This document shows, one piece after another, positions 1 through 7,660 of a stretch of 11,945 bases of DNA. The stretch covers positions 1-11,945 of the forward strand of contig JAAXVZ010000013.1 in NCBI GenBank assembly GCA_013335235.1, written 5' to 3'. Position 1 is the first letter of the stretch; the number at the start of each line of letters is the position of its first letter. The notes under the pieces were generated by a model that was not told the origin of the DNA, made no database searches, and was given only the letters and a program-made list of their open reading frames with translations. This DNA comes from Nanobdellota archaeon. Its GTDB lineage: Archaea; Nanobdellota; Nanobdellia; Woesearchaeales; GW2011-AR15. The translations under genes and the position numbers were made by a program.

Positions 1-1881
1 TTGCTGGCGGAACAGGGAATATATCTGGCGCCTGCAGAGAAGCCAAAGGCCAAGGAAGAGAAAAAGCCTGATCCTGTCCCGATCATACCTGAGCCTCCAG
101 AACTCGGAAGCGGGGATATCACGGCATTTTCTGAACCCTCTTCTATGAAGGCGCCAGATATATTCCCTGTTCCGCCAGCAAAATCTGACAAAAAGAAAAG
201 CGGATTCTTCTCATCCATATTCGGCAAGAAGAAAGAGCCGGTACAAAAACTGCCTGAGCCTGTGATAGAGCCATCGATAGATGATTTCAAGCCTAGCCCT
301 ATTCCTCCTCCTCCCATTGACACACCCAAGGCCGCAGCAGCTGAAGAGCCAAAGAACGAAGAGATAAAGGCAAAAGACATTGCTACATCTGAACTCAGCC
401 TTGAGACAGGTCCTAAGCTTGACACAGGCCTTCCAAAGCACGAGCTTACGACAGACGATGGCTGGTATGATGAAGGAGAGCAGTTCCTAGAGAAAGAACT
501 TGAAGAGGAAGGCGAGCATTTCCTGGAGAAAGGTGATGCTCCTGCGTTGGCCTTGACACCGCTATCCCAGGTAAAGGGCATTGGTCCAGTCAGCGAGAAA
601 AAGCTTAAAAAAGCAGGGATAAAGACGGCAGAGCATATAGCAAATAAAGACCATAAATCCCTGGCAAAGACGCTGAAGATAAGCGAGAAGAGCGCAAGGC
701 AGATTGTCACAAACGCAAAGAAGATAACAAAGATAAAAGAGCAGCTCAAAGAGACAAAGAAAAGCAAGGTAGGTGATGTAAGGAGCATTGTCAGGCAGCT
801 TGATGAAGAGAAGAAGAACCTTGACAAGCTGCGTTCAAAGACAAAGCCGGTCACAGAAGATAAGATAATTGAGCTGGAAGGCCATCAGGACTTGATTGAG
901 GTCCTCCAGAAATTAGAGAATAAGAGAAAAGAGCTCTCTGAGATGGAGCAGCGTATCACTGAGAAGCAGACAAAGCTTTCCAGCCATGATGATACATATA
1001 GGCGTGATTTGGAGAACCTAGATAACCTGAAGAGGAGGCTGGACCATGATATCAGAGAGAGGACCCAGTATCTAATCAATCTTGAAAAAGAATATTTCCA
1101 GAAAGCCCAGAATCTGGCAAAGCAGAAATCTGAGATTGAGATGAAAGAGAAGTCTCTTTCAGAGAAAGAGAAGTTCCTTCGGGAGCAGGAGCATAGCGTC
1201 AAGATAAGATTGAACGAGATTGAGGATAGGTCAATCACTATGCAGACAAAGGAGCAGAAGTATCAGAAGCTTATGCGTGACCTGGAGAAGCAGGATTCGG
1301 TGCTGAAAGAAAAGGAGCAGGACCTGCTCAAGAGGGAGTCAGAGTATGTAGATAAGCTAGAGGCATTAGAGACGCATGAGAAAGGCATACTCAAGAGCCT
1401 TGAGGACAAGAGGAAAAGCCTTGAATCAAAAGAAAAGGAGATAGAGGTCCGCGAGAAGAAGATATCTACCAAGCAGAGGACTGTAGATAAGAAAGGCGTG
1501 GCTGTCGAGTATGCACAAAATATAATAGAAGAGCAGAAGAACAAGCTTGTAGATGATGAATTCGAGCAATATTTGCATGATCAGCTTGGCGTCCTCAGGA
1601 ACTCAGGGATAAGCGTTGGTGATATAAATTTCGCAAAGAGCATCAGTGTCCATGATACAAGCGACAAGGGGAACAAGACCATATACCAGCTGATAGATAC
1701 CTGTAAGGACCTTATGAAATCTGGAAGAGGTTCTGATGCAAAGATCATCTATAACCAGATCAGGGAAAGGTATTATGACCTGGATTTCACCAGCCAGAAA
1801 GAGAAGGAATCTGTGCATAATATCATCAGGTCACTATATGATGAGATTAACCTCTCTGATATAGGGAAGAAAGGTCTCTAG
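1..1881 (+). CDS. Helix-hairpin-helix and coiled-coil protein, 5'-truncated
   Basis: The reading frame is open from the first base with no start context, so the window cuts the 5' end; 626 residues are visible. In order: a Pro/Lys/Glu-rich low-complexity region (about 1-185) holding a short aromatic-basic patch, GFFSSIFGKKK at 68-78; a near-duplicated EGE(Q/H)FLEK segment (158-177); a helix-hairpin-helix domain (about 187-245) with the hairpin VKGIGPVSEKKLKKAG; a long charged coiled coil (about 245-510) rich in Lys, Glu, Gln and Leu; and a C-terminal helical domain (about 558-617) with the pattern AKIIYNQIRERYYDLD followed by a second helix pair ending SLYDEI. HhH domains of this kind usually bind DNA non-specifically or mediate protein contacts. 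A role in chromosome organisation or as a scaffold is inference only. I recognise the architecture as typical of DPANN archaea but cannot name a characterised homologue. It converges on rtcA and shares a CTAG at the stop. Confidence 0.85.
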   Translation: MLAEQGIYLAPAEKPKAKEEKKPDPVPIIPEPPELGSGDITAFSEPSSMKAPDIFPVPPAKSDKKKSGFFSSIFGKKKEPVQKLPEPVIEPSIDDFKPSPIPPPPIDTPKAAAAEEPKNEEIKAKDIATSELSLETGPKLDTGLPKHELTTDDGWYDEGEQFLEKELEEEGEHFLEKGDAPALALTPLSQVKGIGPVSEKKLKKAGIKTAEHIANKDHKSLAKTLKISEKSARQIVTNAKKITKIKEQLKETKKSKVGDVRSIVRQLDEEKKNLDKLRSKTKPVTEDKIIELEGHQDLIEVLQKLENKRKELSEMEQRITEKQTKLSSHDDTYRRDLENLDNLKRRLDHDIRERTQYLINLEKEYFQKAQNLAKQKSEIEMKEKSLSEKEKFLREQEHSVKIRLNEIEDRSITMQTKEQKYQKLMRDLEKQDSVLKEKEQDLLKRESEYVDKLEALETHEKGILKSLEDKRKSLESKEKEIEVREKKISTKQRTVDKKGVAVEYAQNIIEEQKNKLVDDEFEQYLHDQLGVLRNSGISVGDINFAKSISVHDTSDKGNKTIYQLIDTCKDLMKSGRGSDAKIIYNQIRERYYDLDFTSQKEKESVHNIIRSLYDEINLSDIGKKGL

Positions 1882-2954
1882 GATCTTATTTCATTCCCTT
1901 TTATTTTTATTTTTCCAAAAAACCTGTTGATTATTTCTATATTTGTCTTTAGATGGCTTGTCTTTTTAGGGACTCTTATTGTTCCACCTGCAAGTGCTAG
2001 GTATATCAGGAGCTGGTCAGCCAGATGCTCATCAAGCATCGAATTCTGCCTTATGGTCTTCAGCAGGCTCTCTGCAGCAAGCCTTCCTACATCTTCTGCT
2101 TTCATATTCCTCTCGCCAAGATGTCCTGCACCTGAAGAGATTGTCTCAGAGCCGTCAAATGTCTCCTTCAAAGAATATTTTGCCCATAGGCTGACAACTG
2201 AACCAGGAGAGGAAGTCTCGCTATATATCGTTTCTATGAATAAGGGTGCGTTCTTACCGCCGAGCGCGTATCTTGCAGATTTTGCTTGCCTTTCAGCTAC
2301 CTCTCTATTCAGCAGCTCTTTTGAAGCGTGACTTATCCCGCAGATACTCACAAGCGATCCTTTAAGGCCAATGTTGAACCTTATTCTTTCGCTTAGGAGA
2401 TATTCATGGAAATATGCAAATGATTCAAAACTTGCCATTGAGTACTTAGGAGACACCCTCAGCACAACAATTCCCTGGCCTGCGGGATAATAACCTCTCC
2501 TCTGTATCTCTATCTCTACATCCGCAAACCGTTTAATATGCGGGAGAAAGACATTGATAAAATAATCTATCCCTGGGCTGTTAGCGACGTCTGTCCCTCC
2601 TGTGACTTTTATATGGAGTTTCTTGTCAGAAAATATAGCTATTGGCAGCATCGCCTGCAATAGAAGAGTGACAGATCCAGCTGTCCCTATATCCAGGTTC
2701 ATGCTGGAGAAATGCAATCTCCCGGGGATGAACTTCAGGTCTGTGCTTCCGAGCGCTGCGCCTTGGACTTCTGCATTGCATTGGCTGGCAACTCCATTCA
2801 CGCATGCAAGATGCTGGCTTTTCAGTCCAGGTTCCTCCCTCCCTCCTCTGATATTGGATATATGGAAGGGTATCCCTGTGAGTGCAGAGAGAGAGCAGGC
2901 TGTGCGGATTATCTGACCGCCACCTTCAAGAAAGGACCCATCCAGCTCAATCAT
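1878..2954 (-). CDS. rtcA: RNA 3'-terminal phosphate cyclase (RtcA)
   Basis: 358 residues, against about 340 for the family. RtcA uses ATP to convert an RNA 3'-phosphate to a 2',3'-cyclic phosphate through a covalent enzyme-AMP intermediate. Family hallmarks are visible: the N-terminal ELDGSFLEGGGQIIR (3-17), RGGREEPGLKSQHL (36-49), the glycine-rich DIGTAGSVTLLLQ (88-100), GGTDVANSPGIDY (119-131), HLADQLLIYLALAGG near the C-terminus, and SHLKTNIEII, where His334 sits at the position expected for the adenylated histidine. The start is the ATG at 2952-2954, which puts the conserved ELDGS motif at the very N-terminus; no strong ribosome-binding site is seen. It is the last gene of the minus-strand cluster, 24 bases after the nucleotidyltransferase gene. 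Its TAG stop overlaps the TAG of the convergent gene in a single CTAG at 1878-1881. The protein looks intact and functional. Confidence 0.95.
   Translation of the reverse strand: MIELDGSFLEGGGQIIRTACSLSALTGIPFHISNIRGGREEPGLKSQHLACVNGVASQCNAEVQGAALGSTDLKFIPGRLHFSSMNLDIGTAGSVTLLLQAMLPIAIFSDKKLHIKVTGGTDVANSPGIDYFINVFLPHIKRFADVEIEIQRRGYYPAGQGIVVLRVSPKYSMASFESFAYFHEYLLSERIRFNIGLKGSLVSICGISHASKELLNREVAERQAKSARYALGGKNAPLFIETIYSETSSPGSVVSLWAKYSLKETFDGSETISSGAGHLGERNMKAEDVGRLAAESLLKTIRQNSMLDEHLADQLLIYLALAGGTIRVPKKTSHLKTNIEIINRFFGKIKIKGNEIRS
1899..1914 (+). terminator. Candidate oligo-T terminator after gene 1
   Basis: A T-rich run (CTTTTATTTTTATTTT) starts 18 bases after the plus-strand stop codon. 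Archaeal transcription commonly ends at oligo-T tracts without a hairpin. The run also encodes the Lys/Ile-rich C-terminus of rtcA on the other strand, so the T-richness could be coding-driven. Confidence 0.3.
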
Positions 2955-2978
2955 AGAATAAAAGAATAGAGGCTCATA

Positions 2979-3779
2979 TTAATTGTTTTTCTCAATGAAC
3001 TCTCTCATGCGCTTGACATACGCCTCTGCTTCAGAGAACAGCCTGTCATAATCCTGGCCAGAGATACTCATGACGTCGCGATACTCAATCTTTTTCGATA
3101 GGTCATAGAACTTCTGTGCAGTCCCTGCATATTTCTCTTCTAAGAGCCCTTGCTTGACTAATTTTTCAGATATCATGCTTGCAACATGGTTCGGTGAAGG
3201 AGGGATCTCGTTTATCTGCATCAGGGCAGCGTGGGAAGCGTCGATGACTGCCCAGTATAGGTCCAGGACAGCTCCAATCATCTTGAGCCTTGCGCTCTCC
3301 ATGGATTCTCCGCCTTTCCTGTAATATGTCCAGACAGACTCCTGGCTAGGTTTTATCCTGCCCTGCTGGAGAAGTATCTGCAAAGGCCTGAAAAACTCCC
3401 TATCGACAATCGGGACACCATCCCTTAAGATGTTGATGGCGATAGGATCGCCATTCCTGACAAATTCCCAAAATGATGTGTACTTGAATGTCGTCACATG
3501 AAGCCTTGTTGAAATCTTTGCAACAAGATTCTCGACTACTATCCTATACGTCTGCACAAACTCTCTATTGAGATATATTGAGACGTCATCCAATATTATA
3601 AGGATATCGATATCATGGGCTTTCTTCTTTTTTCTTGCTTTGCTGCCGAAAAGCACAACGCCCTTGATGAACTTGCCGACTTCCTTTGTTATTGCAGCCG
3701 AAAACTTGTAAGCGATATCAAGATCATCCTGCGGATATTCTTTTTTCTCCACATCTTTACTATGTATCTCTGATTCCAC
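2979..3779 (-). CDS. Nucleotidyltransferase-fold protein fused to a HEPN-like helical domain
   Basis: 266 residues. The N-terminal half carries the polymerase-beta-type nucleotidyltransferase signature: VVLFGSKARKKKKAHDIDILII (two halves around 41-62), with Gly45-Ser46 and metal-ligand candidates Asp56 and Asp58. The third carboxylate expected on a later strand is not obvious, because the candidate strand reads LHVTTF (93-98). A linker (about 115-145) leads to a helical C-terminal domain (about 146-266) resembling HEPN: LDLYWAVIDASHAALM, then PSPNHVASMISEKLV, then KKIEYRDVMSISGQDYDRL and a final AEAYVKRMREFI helix. The R-x(4-6)-H RNase motif of active HEPN toxins is absent. Such NT-HEPN proteins recur in archaea, but no substrate is known to me. 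The start is a GTG backed by a good GAGAGGTG ribosome-binding site 7 bases upstream; the first gene in the cluster ends 15 bases before it. Fold call fairly sure; function unknown. Confidence 0.8.
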   Translation of the reverse strand: MESEIHSKDVEKKEYPQDDLDIAYKFSAAITKEVGKFIKGVVLFGSKARKKKKAHDIDILIILDDVSIYLNREFVQTYRIVVENLVAKISTRLHVTTFKYTSFWEFVRNGDPIAINILRDGVPIVDREFFRPLQILLQQGRIKPSQESVWTYYRKGGESMESARLKMIGAVLDLYWAVIDASHAALMQINEIPPSPNHVASMISEKLVKQGLLEEKYAGTAQKFYDLSKKIEYRDVMSISGQDYDRLFSEAEAYVKRMREFIEKNN

Positions 3780-3786
3780 GAATAAA

Positions 3787-3794
3787 CACCTCTC
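3787..3794 (-). promoter_or_regulatory. Ribosome-binding site deciding a GTG start
   Basis: On the minus strand GAGAGGTG lies 7 bases before the GTG at 3779-3777 and immediately after the TAA of the upstream TIM-barrel gene. It supports the non-ATG start, since no ATG lies nearby in frame. Confidence 0.65.
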
Positions 3795-5813
3795 TTATTC
3801 CATACCAAGCCCAGTATAAAACGGTGAGCCCTTGAACTCCTCACTGGGAGAATATTCACCAACAACATACCTTGGCGGCTCAGTCCTTCCGAAATATGAT
3901 CTGTATACATCTGTCCACTTGTTCTGTGCGAAACCAGATACCTGAAGCCCATATACCGGGCTGTCGAAATGCATCCATGTATCTGGAAGACTTGTATTAG
4001 GGTTGAATGAACCAGACTCGACGATGAACTCGCGAAGGGTCGAATTTTCTTTGACTTGCTTGATGAAATCTTTTATTGGCGAGTTACCGTCTCCTGCAGT
4101 AAGGTGCTCGTCATGGAAACCCATGTTGTCGCTGATATGGACGTGGCCGATGATGCCATCCTTTACTAAGGATTCGGTCTCTTTCAAGAGCCATTTATTG
4201 AATCGCGTGTTCTTCTGCTCTTCAGTCTCTCCTGGCTTTGCGACAAAGTATTTCTTCCATATATTAGCGTGGCCGATATCGAATGTGGCTTTGATATGCT
4301 TTTCAGCAAGTTTCTTTGCCTCTGACTCGCTTTTATTGTCATATGTGACAAGATCCTTAATCATCTGCTCCCTTCCTGTTTCAATAATCTTTCTTAGTTC
4401 TTTTGGCTGGGCACCGTATAGTTCAGGGAATAGATTCTCTGGCGCAAGATATATATCTTCTTTAAGATCAAAGGCGGCTTTTCCAGATTTATAGTCATTA
4501 TGCGCCTTCTGGCTAAACTGCATCGCATACCTTCCGAGTTCAGAAAGCGATTTAGCGCTTTCCTTGACTGCGAATTCTGGAGCTGTCTCAAGCCTCTTAA
4601 CCATTTCAAGAGTTTCAAGTGCTTGCCTCTTACCCAATATATCGAATTGTGATTGTCGGTTAATTGTTGCCTCTGCCTGATTCAGGGCTTTTTCAAGATA
4701 TTCTACTGGGTCGAGCGTGTCTGGTGGCATGAACGGCATCTGCCTGCCTGCCTGCTGTTGGAATTTCCACCAATCTTCTTTTGGAACCTTCTTTTGCATG
4801 TCTTTATAGAAATTAAGCGCCTTCTCGATATCCTCTTTCTGCTTGATAGCTTCCTCATATTGGCCTTTGGACAGTCTGGCGAAATTGATGTTATACTGGA
4901 CCTGGTTTAAGGCATGCAACATATGGAATTCTCGTGCAAAATATTCATCATCCTTGTTTTTCACTTCATCCCACTTGCCAGCCATCTTGTATTCTTCTTT
5001 TCTCAATTCCAGAAATTTGTTGAAGCTCATCTGCTCAACTTTAATGGTCCCGTCAACATCAAGCTCATAAATCGGTGTCCTTCCTTCATGGATCTTATCA
5101 AATTTCTGTAATATTGGGTCCTGTACATACGAGCCATCTCCATTTGTGAGATATTTGTAATGTTCTTTCCCATCACTCCCTTTTTCTTTCCTGATTATAG
5201 GAACAGCGACTAGATCATTTCTCTTTACACCGGATAATTTCCTGGTGATCGGGTCAACAAGCATGAATTGTTCTCTATCCTTTTCCTCATTATGCATCAT
5301 AAACTGAGGATTGCCTTCTTTATCAGTTAATCTTGTAAGCATGTTCCTTGGTGCTTCTCCTGTGTGGAAGACGACAGCTCCTCCTGTTGTAGCTTCTGCA
5401 GCAAAGTGGATTGCTCTCTTTATCTCGTCTATCGTCTCTTTCCTGTGCTGGTCATCAAACGATCCTTGTCTCATGTCAAGGCCAGATAGGCCAGATACAC
5501 CTACAGAAGCATGTGTTGTAGTGGTAATCTCATTGAACTCAGCAAGCTCCCTCATGTCCATTCTTTCTCTTGCGCCGAAAGACTCCGGTGTTGCCGCTTC
5601 TTTCCTTCCCTTTCCCTGGCCGAAGAAGCCCATCTCTATCTTGTTTGCGCCGTGGAATATCCTGGCCTTAAGGGCTGAGGTCTGATGCTCAAATGGGTTG
5701 GTTGTAGTCCCGAATGAATCTATCCCTATATCCGATAGAGTATCCAGCTGCTTCATCTCTTTACTTATCGCTCCAGGCTTGGCTGGATTTGAGGATGCAT
5801 AGTATTCATCCAT
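3795..5813 (-). CDS. Xylose-isomerase/endonuclease-IV-like TIM-barrel protein with a large internal insertion
   Basis: 672 residues from the ATG at 5813-5811. The frame stays open 36 codons further upstream, but that stretch overlaps the previous gene. The chosen ATG lies one base after that gene's TAG and has GGGTGG 6 to 11 bases ahead of it. Barrel segments: KIEMGFF (58-64), THASVGVSGLSG with His101, GGAVVFHTGE with His150 and Glu153, IYLAPENLFPE with Glu459, TFDIGHANIW with Asp512 and His515, GHVHISDN with His557, His559 and Asp562, then FHDEHLTAGDGNSPI and FIVESG with Glu599. These fit the metal-site strands of the AP-endonuclease-2/sugar-epimerase superfamily, whose members are usually about 250-300 residues. 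About 290 residues (roughly 160-450), mostly charged helix with a GxDG-type beta stretch, are inserted between the His150 strand and the Glu459 strand. Substrate unknown: DNA repair, sugar isomerisation and nucleotide processing are all possible. Translation is probably coupled to the preceding gene. Confidence 0.85.
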   Translation of the reverse strand: MDEYYASSNPAKPGAISKEMKQLDTLSDIGIDSFGTTTNPFEHQTSALKARIFHGANKIEMGFFGQGKGRKEAATPESFGARERMDMRELAEFNEITTTTHASVGVSGLSGLDMRQGSFDDQHRKETIDEIKRAIHFAAEATTGGAVVFHTGEAPRNMLTRLTDKEGNPQFMMHNEEKDREQFMLVDPITRKLSGVKRNDLVAVPIIRKEKGSDGKEHYKYLTNGDGSYVQDPILQKFDKIHEGRTPIYELDVDGTIKVEQMSFNKFLELRKEEYKMAGKWDEVKNKDDEYFAREFHMLHALNQVQYNINFARLSKGQYEEAIKQKEDIEKALNFYKDMQKKVPKEDWWKFQQQAGRQMPFMPPDTLDPVEYLEKALNQAEATINRQSQFDILGKRQALETLEMVKRLETAPEFAVKESAKSLSELGRYAMQFSQKAHNDYKSGKAAFDLKEDIYLAPENLFPELYGAQPKELRKIIETGREQMIKDLVTYDNKSESEAKKLAEKHIKATFDIGHANIWKKYFVAKPGETEEQKNTRFNKWLLKETESLVKDGIIGHVHISDNMGFHDEHLTAGDGNSPIKDFIKQVKENSTLREFIVESGSFNPNTSLPDTWMHFDSPVYGLQVSGFAQNKWTDVYRSYFGRTEPPRYVVGEYSPSEEFKGSPFYTGLGME

Positions 5814-5814
5814 T

Positions 5815-7503
5815 CTATTCCACCCAGTAAAGGTTGCCGCCAGGTCCCATCTTATATCTATAGTAGCCTTCCCAGCAAGCCTCCACAGCAAAATGCTCTG
5901 CCCTATGGTGCGCAATCTCATCAGACCGCTTAGGCTTCTCTGCTTTCTTTTTCTGCTCTCCGCCGCCAGCGCTTCCGACTATCCCTTTGCCTAATTCCTT
6001 GAAACCTTCAAAGACACTCACAAAAGGAGTCAGGATGTTCTCTGTTTTAGGTTTCTCTTCTTTCTTTTTTGGATCCTCAGGGAATTTTTCACCGGCCTCT
6101 CTTAGATATTTCCTCAGGTCATCACCCAGAGTATCCATGGCCTGCTGGATGGAATCGCTTATCTGCTGCGCGGAATCGTATTCCTTTTTGTCAGATTTCA
6201 GCGCATCTCCGACAGAGCATAGAAGATCTAAGTCATCCTCTTGCCTGTATGCAATATAATTCTTTATCTGCTCATCGCTCCATGCATATGCCCGTATTGT
6301 GATATCAGCCATCCCGCTGTATATTGGGCCTTTGTTCTGGTATTCATATGAATGGAAAGACAATTCAGGCTTCACCCTATAGAAAAAATGGACTGACAAG
6401 ACCGCGCTTGCATGACCGAAATCCTTCCTTACAAATAAGGATTCCAGTTCTATTATCTGCGTCTCGAAAGAGTTGATGAGATTTGGATCACCCATGTTCT
6501 TTTCATAGACACGCAGGCGTCTGACATTCCTCAGATATGGTTTCACCCAGCTCATATATAGGCGGATTGTGTCATAATGCTGCCTTAGATATTTTATCTC
6601 GAAGCTCTTCCTCTGCTCGAGTTCACGCTTCGTCATAGCCTTCCATTGGTAATATTGCTTCAGTTTCCTCTTGAGGACTTCCCTGACCTTGGGGTTGAAT
6701 TTCAGCTTGTCAACCTCTGTTTCGATGTTCTCCATCTTGTCAAGCTTTATCCTGAAAAATAAGTCTGGCAGGATTGCAAATCCGATTGTGTTGGCAAGGC
6801 CATATACCGAGCCAGGGTTTTTGGCTCCGCCTTCTACCTGGTCAATCCAAAGGCCTTTCAGGACAAACTCTGCGCTTTCAGCGTTGCTGGGATGTCCTTT
6901 ATAGACTATGTTCCCTTCTTTGTCTTTCTTCGGCTTTCCATTGTCATCCAGTACAACATCCTTGTCGCTGTCCCAGTAGTAATGCAGCCTCTCATCAAGG
7001 ACCCTGACTTCCCTAACTATCTGGAACAGGCCTTTGACCATTTCGCTGACACCTTTTAGATATTGGGATGCCTGGGCCTGCTGAGCGCCAAGCCTGGATT
7101 GCATGTTACCGAACATAGAAGACGCTGCGCTCTGGGACATAGTATCTATTACCTTGTGGACCTTCTCAAAGCCCCATGTCTCCTGATAGAACCTCAAGAA
7201 CCAGTAGTATGTCTGCTCTATGTTGAAGTTAGGGTATTCCAGGACCAGCCTGAATCTCCGCTTAGGCTCTGGAAATTCAGTTTTTACAAATCTATGCTGG
7301 TATTTCTCGAATTCTTCCTGACCCTTTGCTTCAAGCTCCTTTTTCTTGTTCCTTGTAACAGTCACGAATTTATATTTGCACAATGCCCCTGCAATTGGGT
7401 CTTTTCCTAGAAGCTCCTCCTCAGGCGTCTTCTCTGGGACAGCCGCAGCATTATCTTCCTTCTTCGCTTTCTCCAATTTCAGTCCAAATAGTTCAAAAGC
7501 CAT
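5815..7503 (-). CDS. Conserved-looking protein of unknown function, first gene of the minus-strand operon
   Basis: 562 residues; I do not recognise a family. After a short N-terminal MAFELFGLKLEKAKK and an acidic/proline linker, the body (about 40-470) is rich in aromatic and charged residues: RLVLEYPNFNIEQTYYWF (85-102), a Gln/Ala/Ser-rich helix (about 121-150), helices around 270-355 (KRKLKQYYQWKAMTKREL), and a mixed segment at about 362-405 (VHFFYRVKPELSFHSYEYQ). A Lys/Pro/Glu linker (473-490), a small hydrophobic-glycine stretch (491-515) and a second basic linker precede a compact C-terminus with HHRAEHFAVEACWEGYYRYK (532-551), ending NLYWVE. No signal peptide or convincing membrane helix is seen; the protein is probably cytosolic. 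The ATG at 7503-7501 is chosen because upstream sequence holds promoter-like DNA; no strong ribosome-binding site precedes it. Its TAG is separated by one base from the ATG of the TIM-barrel gene, so the two are likely co-translated partners. Confidence 0.8.
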   Translation of the reverse strand: MAFELFGLKLEKAKKEDNAAAVPEKTPEEELLGKDPIAGALCKYKFVTVTRNKKKELEAKGQEEFEKYQHRFVKTEFPEPKRRFRLVLEYPNFNIEQTYYWFLRFYQETWGFEKVHKVIDTMSQSAASSMFGNMQSRLGAQQAQASQYLKGVSEMVKGLFQIVREVRVLDERLHYYWDSDKDVVLDDNGKPKKDKEGNIVYKGHPSNAESAEFVLKGLWIDQVEGGAKNPGSVYGLANTIGFAILPDLFFRIKLDKMENIETEVDKLKFNPKVREVLKRKLKQYYQWKAMTKRELEQRKSFEIKYLRQHYDTIRLYMSWVKPYLRNVRRLRVYEKNMGDPNLINSFETQIIELESLFVRKDFGHASAVLSVHFFYRVKPELSFHSYEYQNKGPIYSGMADITIRAYAWSDEQIKNYIAYRQEDDLDLLCSVGDALKSDKKEYDSAQQISDSIQQAMDTLGDDLRKYLREAGEKFPEDPKKKEEKPKTENILTPFVSVFEGFKELGKGIVGSAGGGEQKKKAEKPKRSDEIAHHRAEHFAVEACWEGYYRYKMGPGGNLYWVE

Positions 7504-7552
7504 TTTTCGTCATCGAGATGTGATTTTAATAGTAATAGACGTAGGAGATAGC

Positions 7553-7561
7553 ATATAAAAA
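7553..7561. promoter_or_regulatory. TATA-like element in the divergent intergenic region
   Basis: ATATAAAAA on the plus strand reads TTTTTATAT on the minus strand, a good archaeal TATA-like sequence in either direction. Transcription about 25 bases away would give a leader of roughly 25-30 bases for the minus-strand operon and roughly 80 bases for pheS. Which direction it serves, or whether it serves both, cannot be told from sequence alone. Confidence 0.5.
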
Positions 7562-7606
7562 GGTTTCGGAAAATCTAACATTGTCCGTGAATATCAATTG
7601 CACCAT

Positions 7607-7626
7607 ATGCAGGCAATGCCTTGCAA
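7607..7626 (+). promoter_or_regulatory. Small bulged hairpin in the pheS leader
   Basis: GCAGGC-AAT-GCC-T-TGC at 7609-7624 can fold into a stem with one bulged T and a three-base loop, extendable by one T-A pair. It lies about 40 bases before the pheS start, inside the likely leader. No T-run follows, so it is not a classical attenuator. It may be chance. Confidence 0.2.
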
Positions 7627-7652
7627 AAATATTAAAACTAACTCTTATTTGT

Positions 7653-7660
7653 AAGGGGGA
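7653..7660 (+). promoter_or_regulatory. Ribosome-binding site of pheS
   Basis: AAGGGGGA lies 1 base before the ATG at 7662 and 4 bases before the ATG at 7665. The spacing favours the second ATG and argues against any start farther upstream in the same open frame (7581). Confidence 0.65.

Noticed and set aside
885..1544. Antisense frames with Ser/Phe/Arg-rich apparent membrane proteins within gene 1
   Set aside because: They are the complement of the Lys/Glu coiled coil; such composition arises automatically.
1927..2331. Plus-strand frame opposite rtcA (134 codons)
   Set aside because: rtcA is unmistakable on the minus strand with all family motifs; the opposite frame shows no recognisable features.
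2979..3779. Toxin-antitoxin module (MNT-HEPN)
   Set aside because: Both folds are in one chain, the HEPN RNase motif is missing, and the gene sits inside a metabolic-looking operon.
5814..5921. Upstream extension of the TIM-barrel frame by 36 codons
   Set aside because: It overlaps the conserved-looking C-terminus of the preceding gene in another phase, has no barrel similarity, and the ATG at 5813 has GGGTGG ahead of it.
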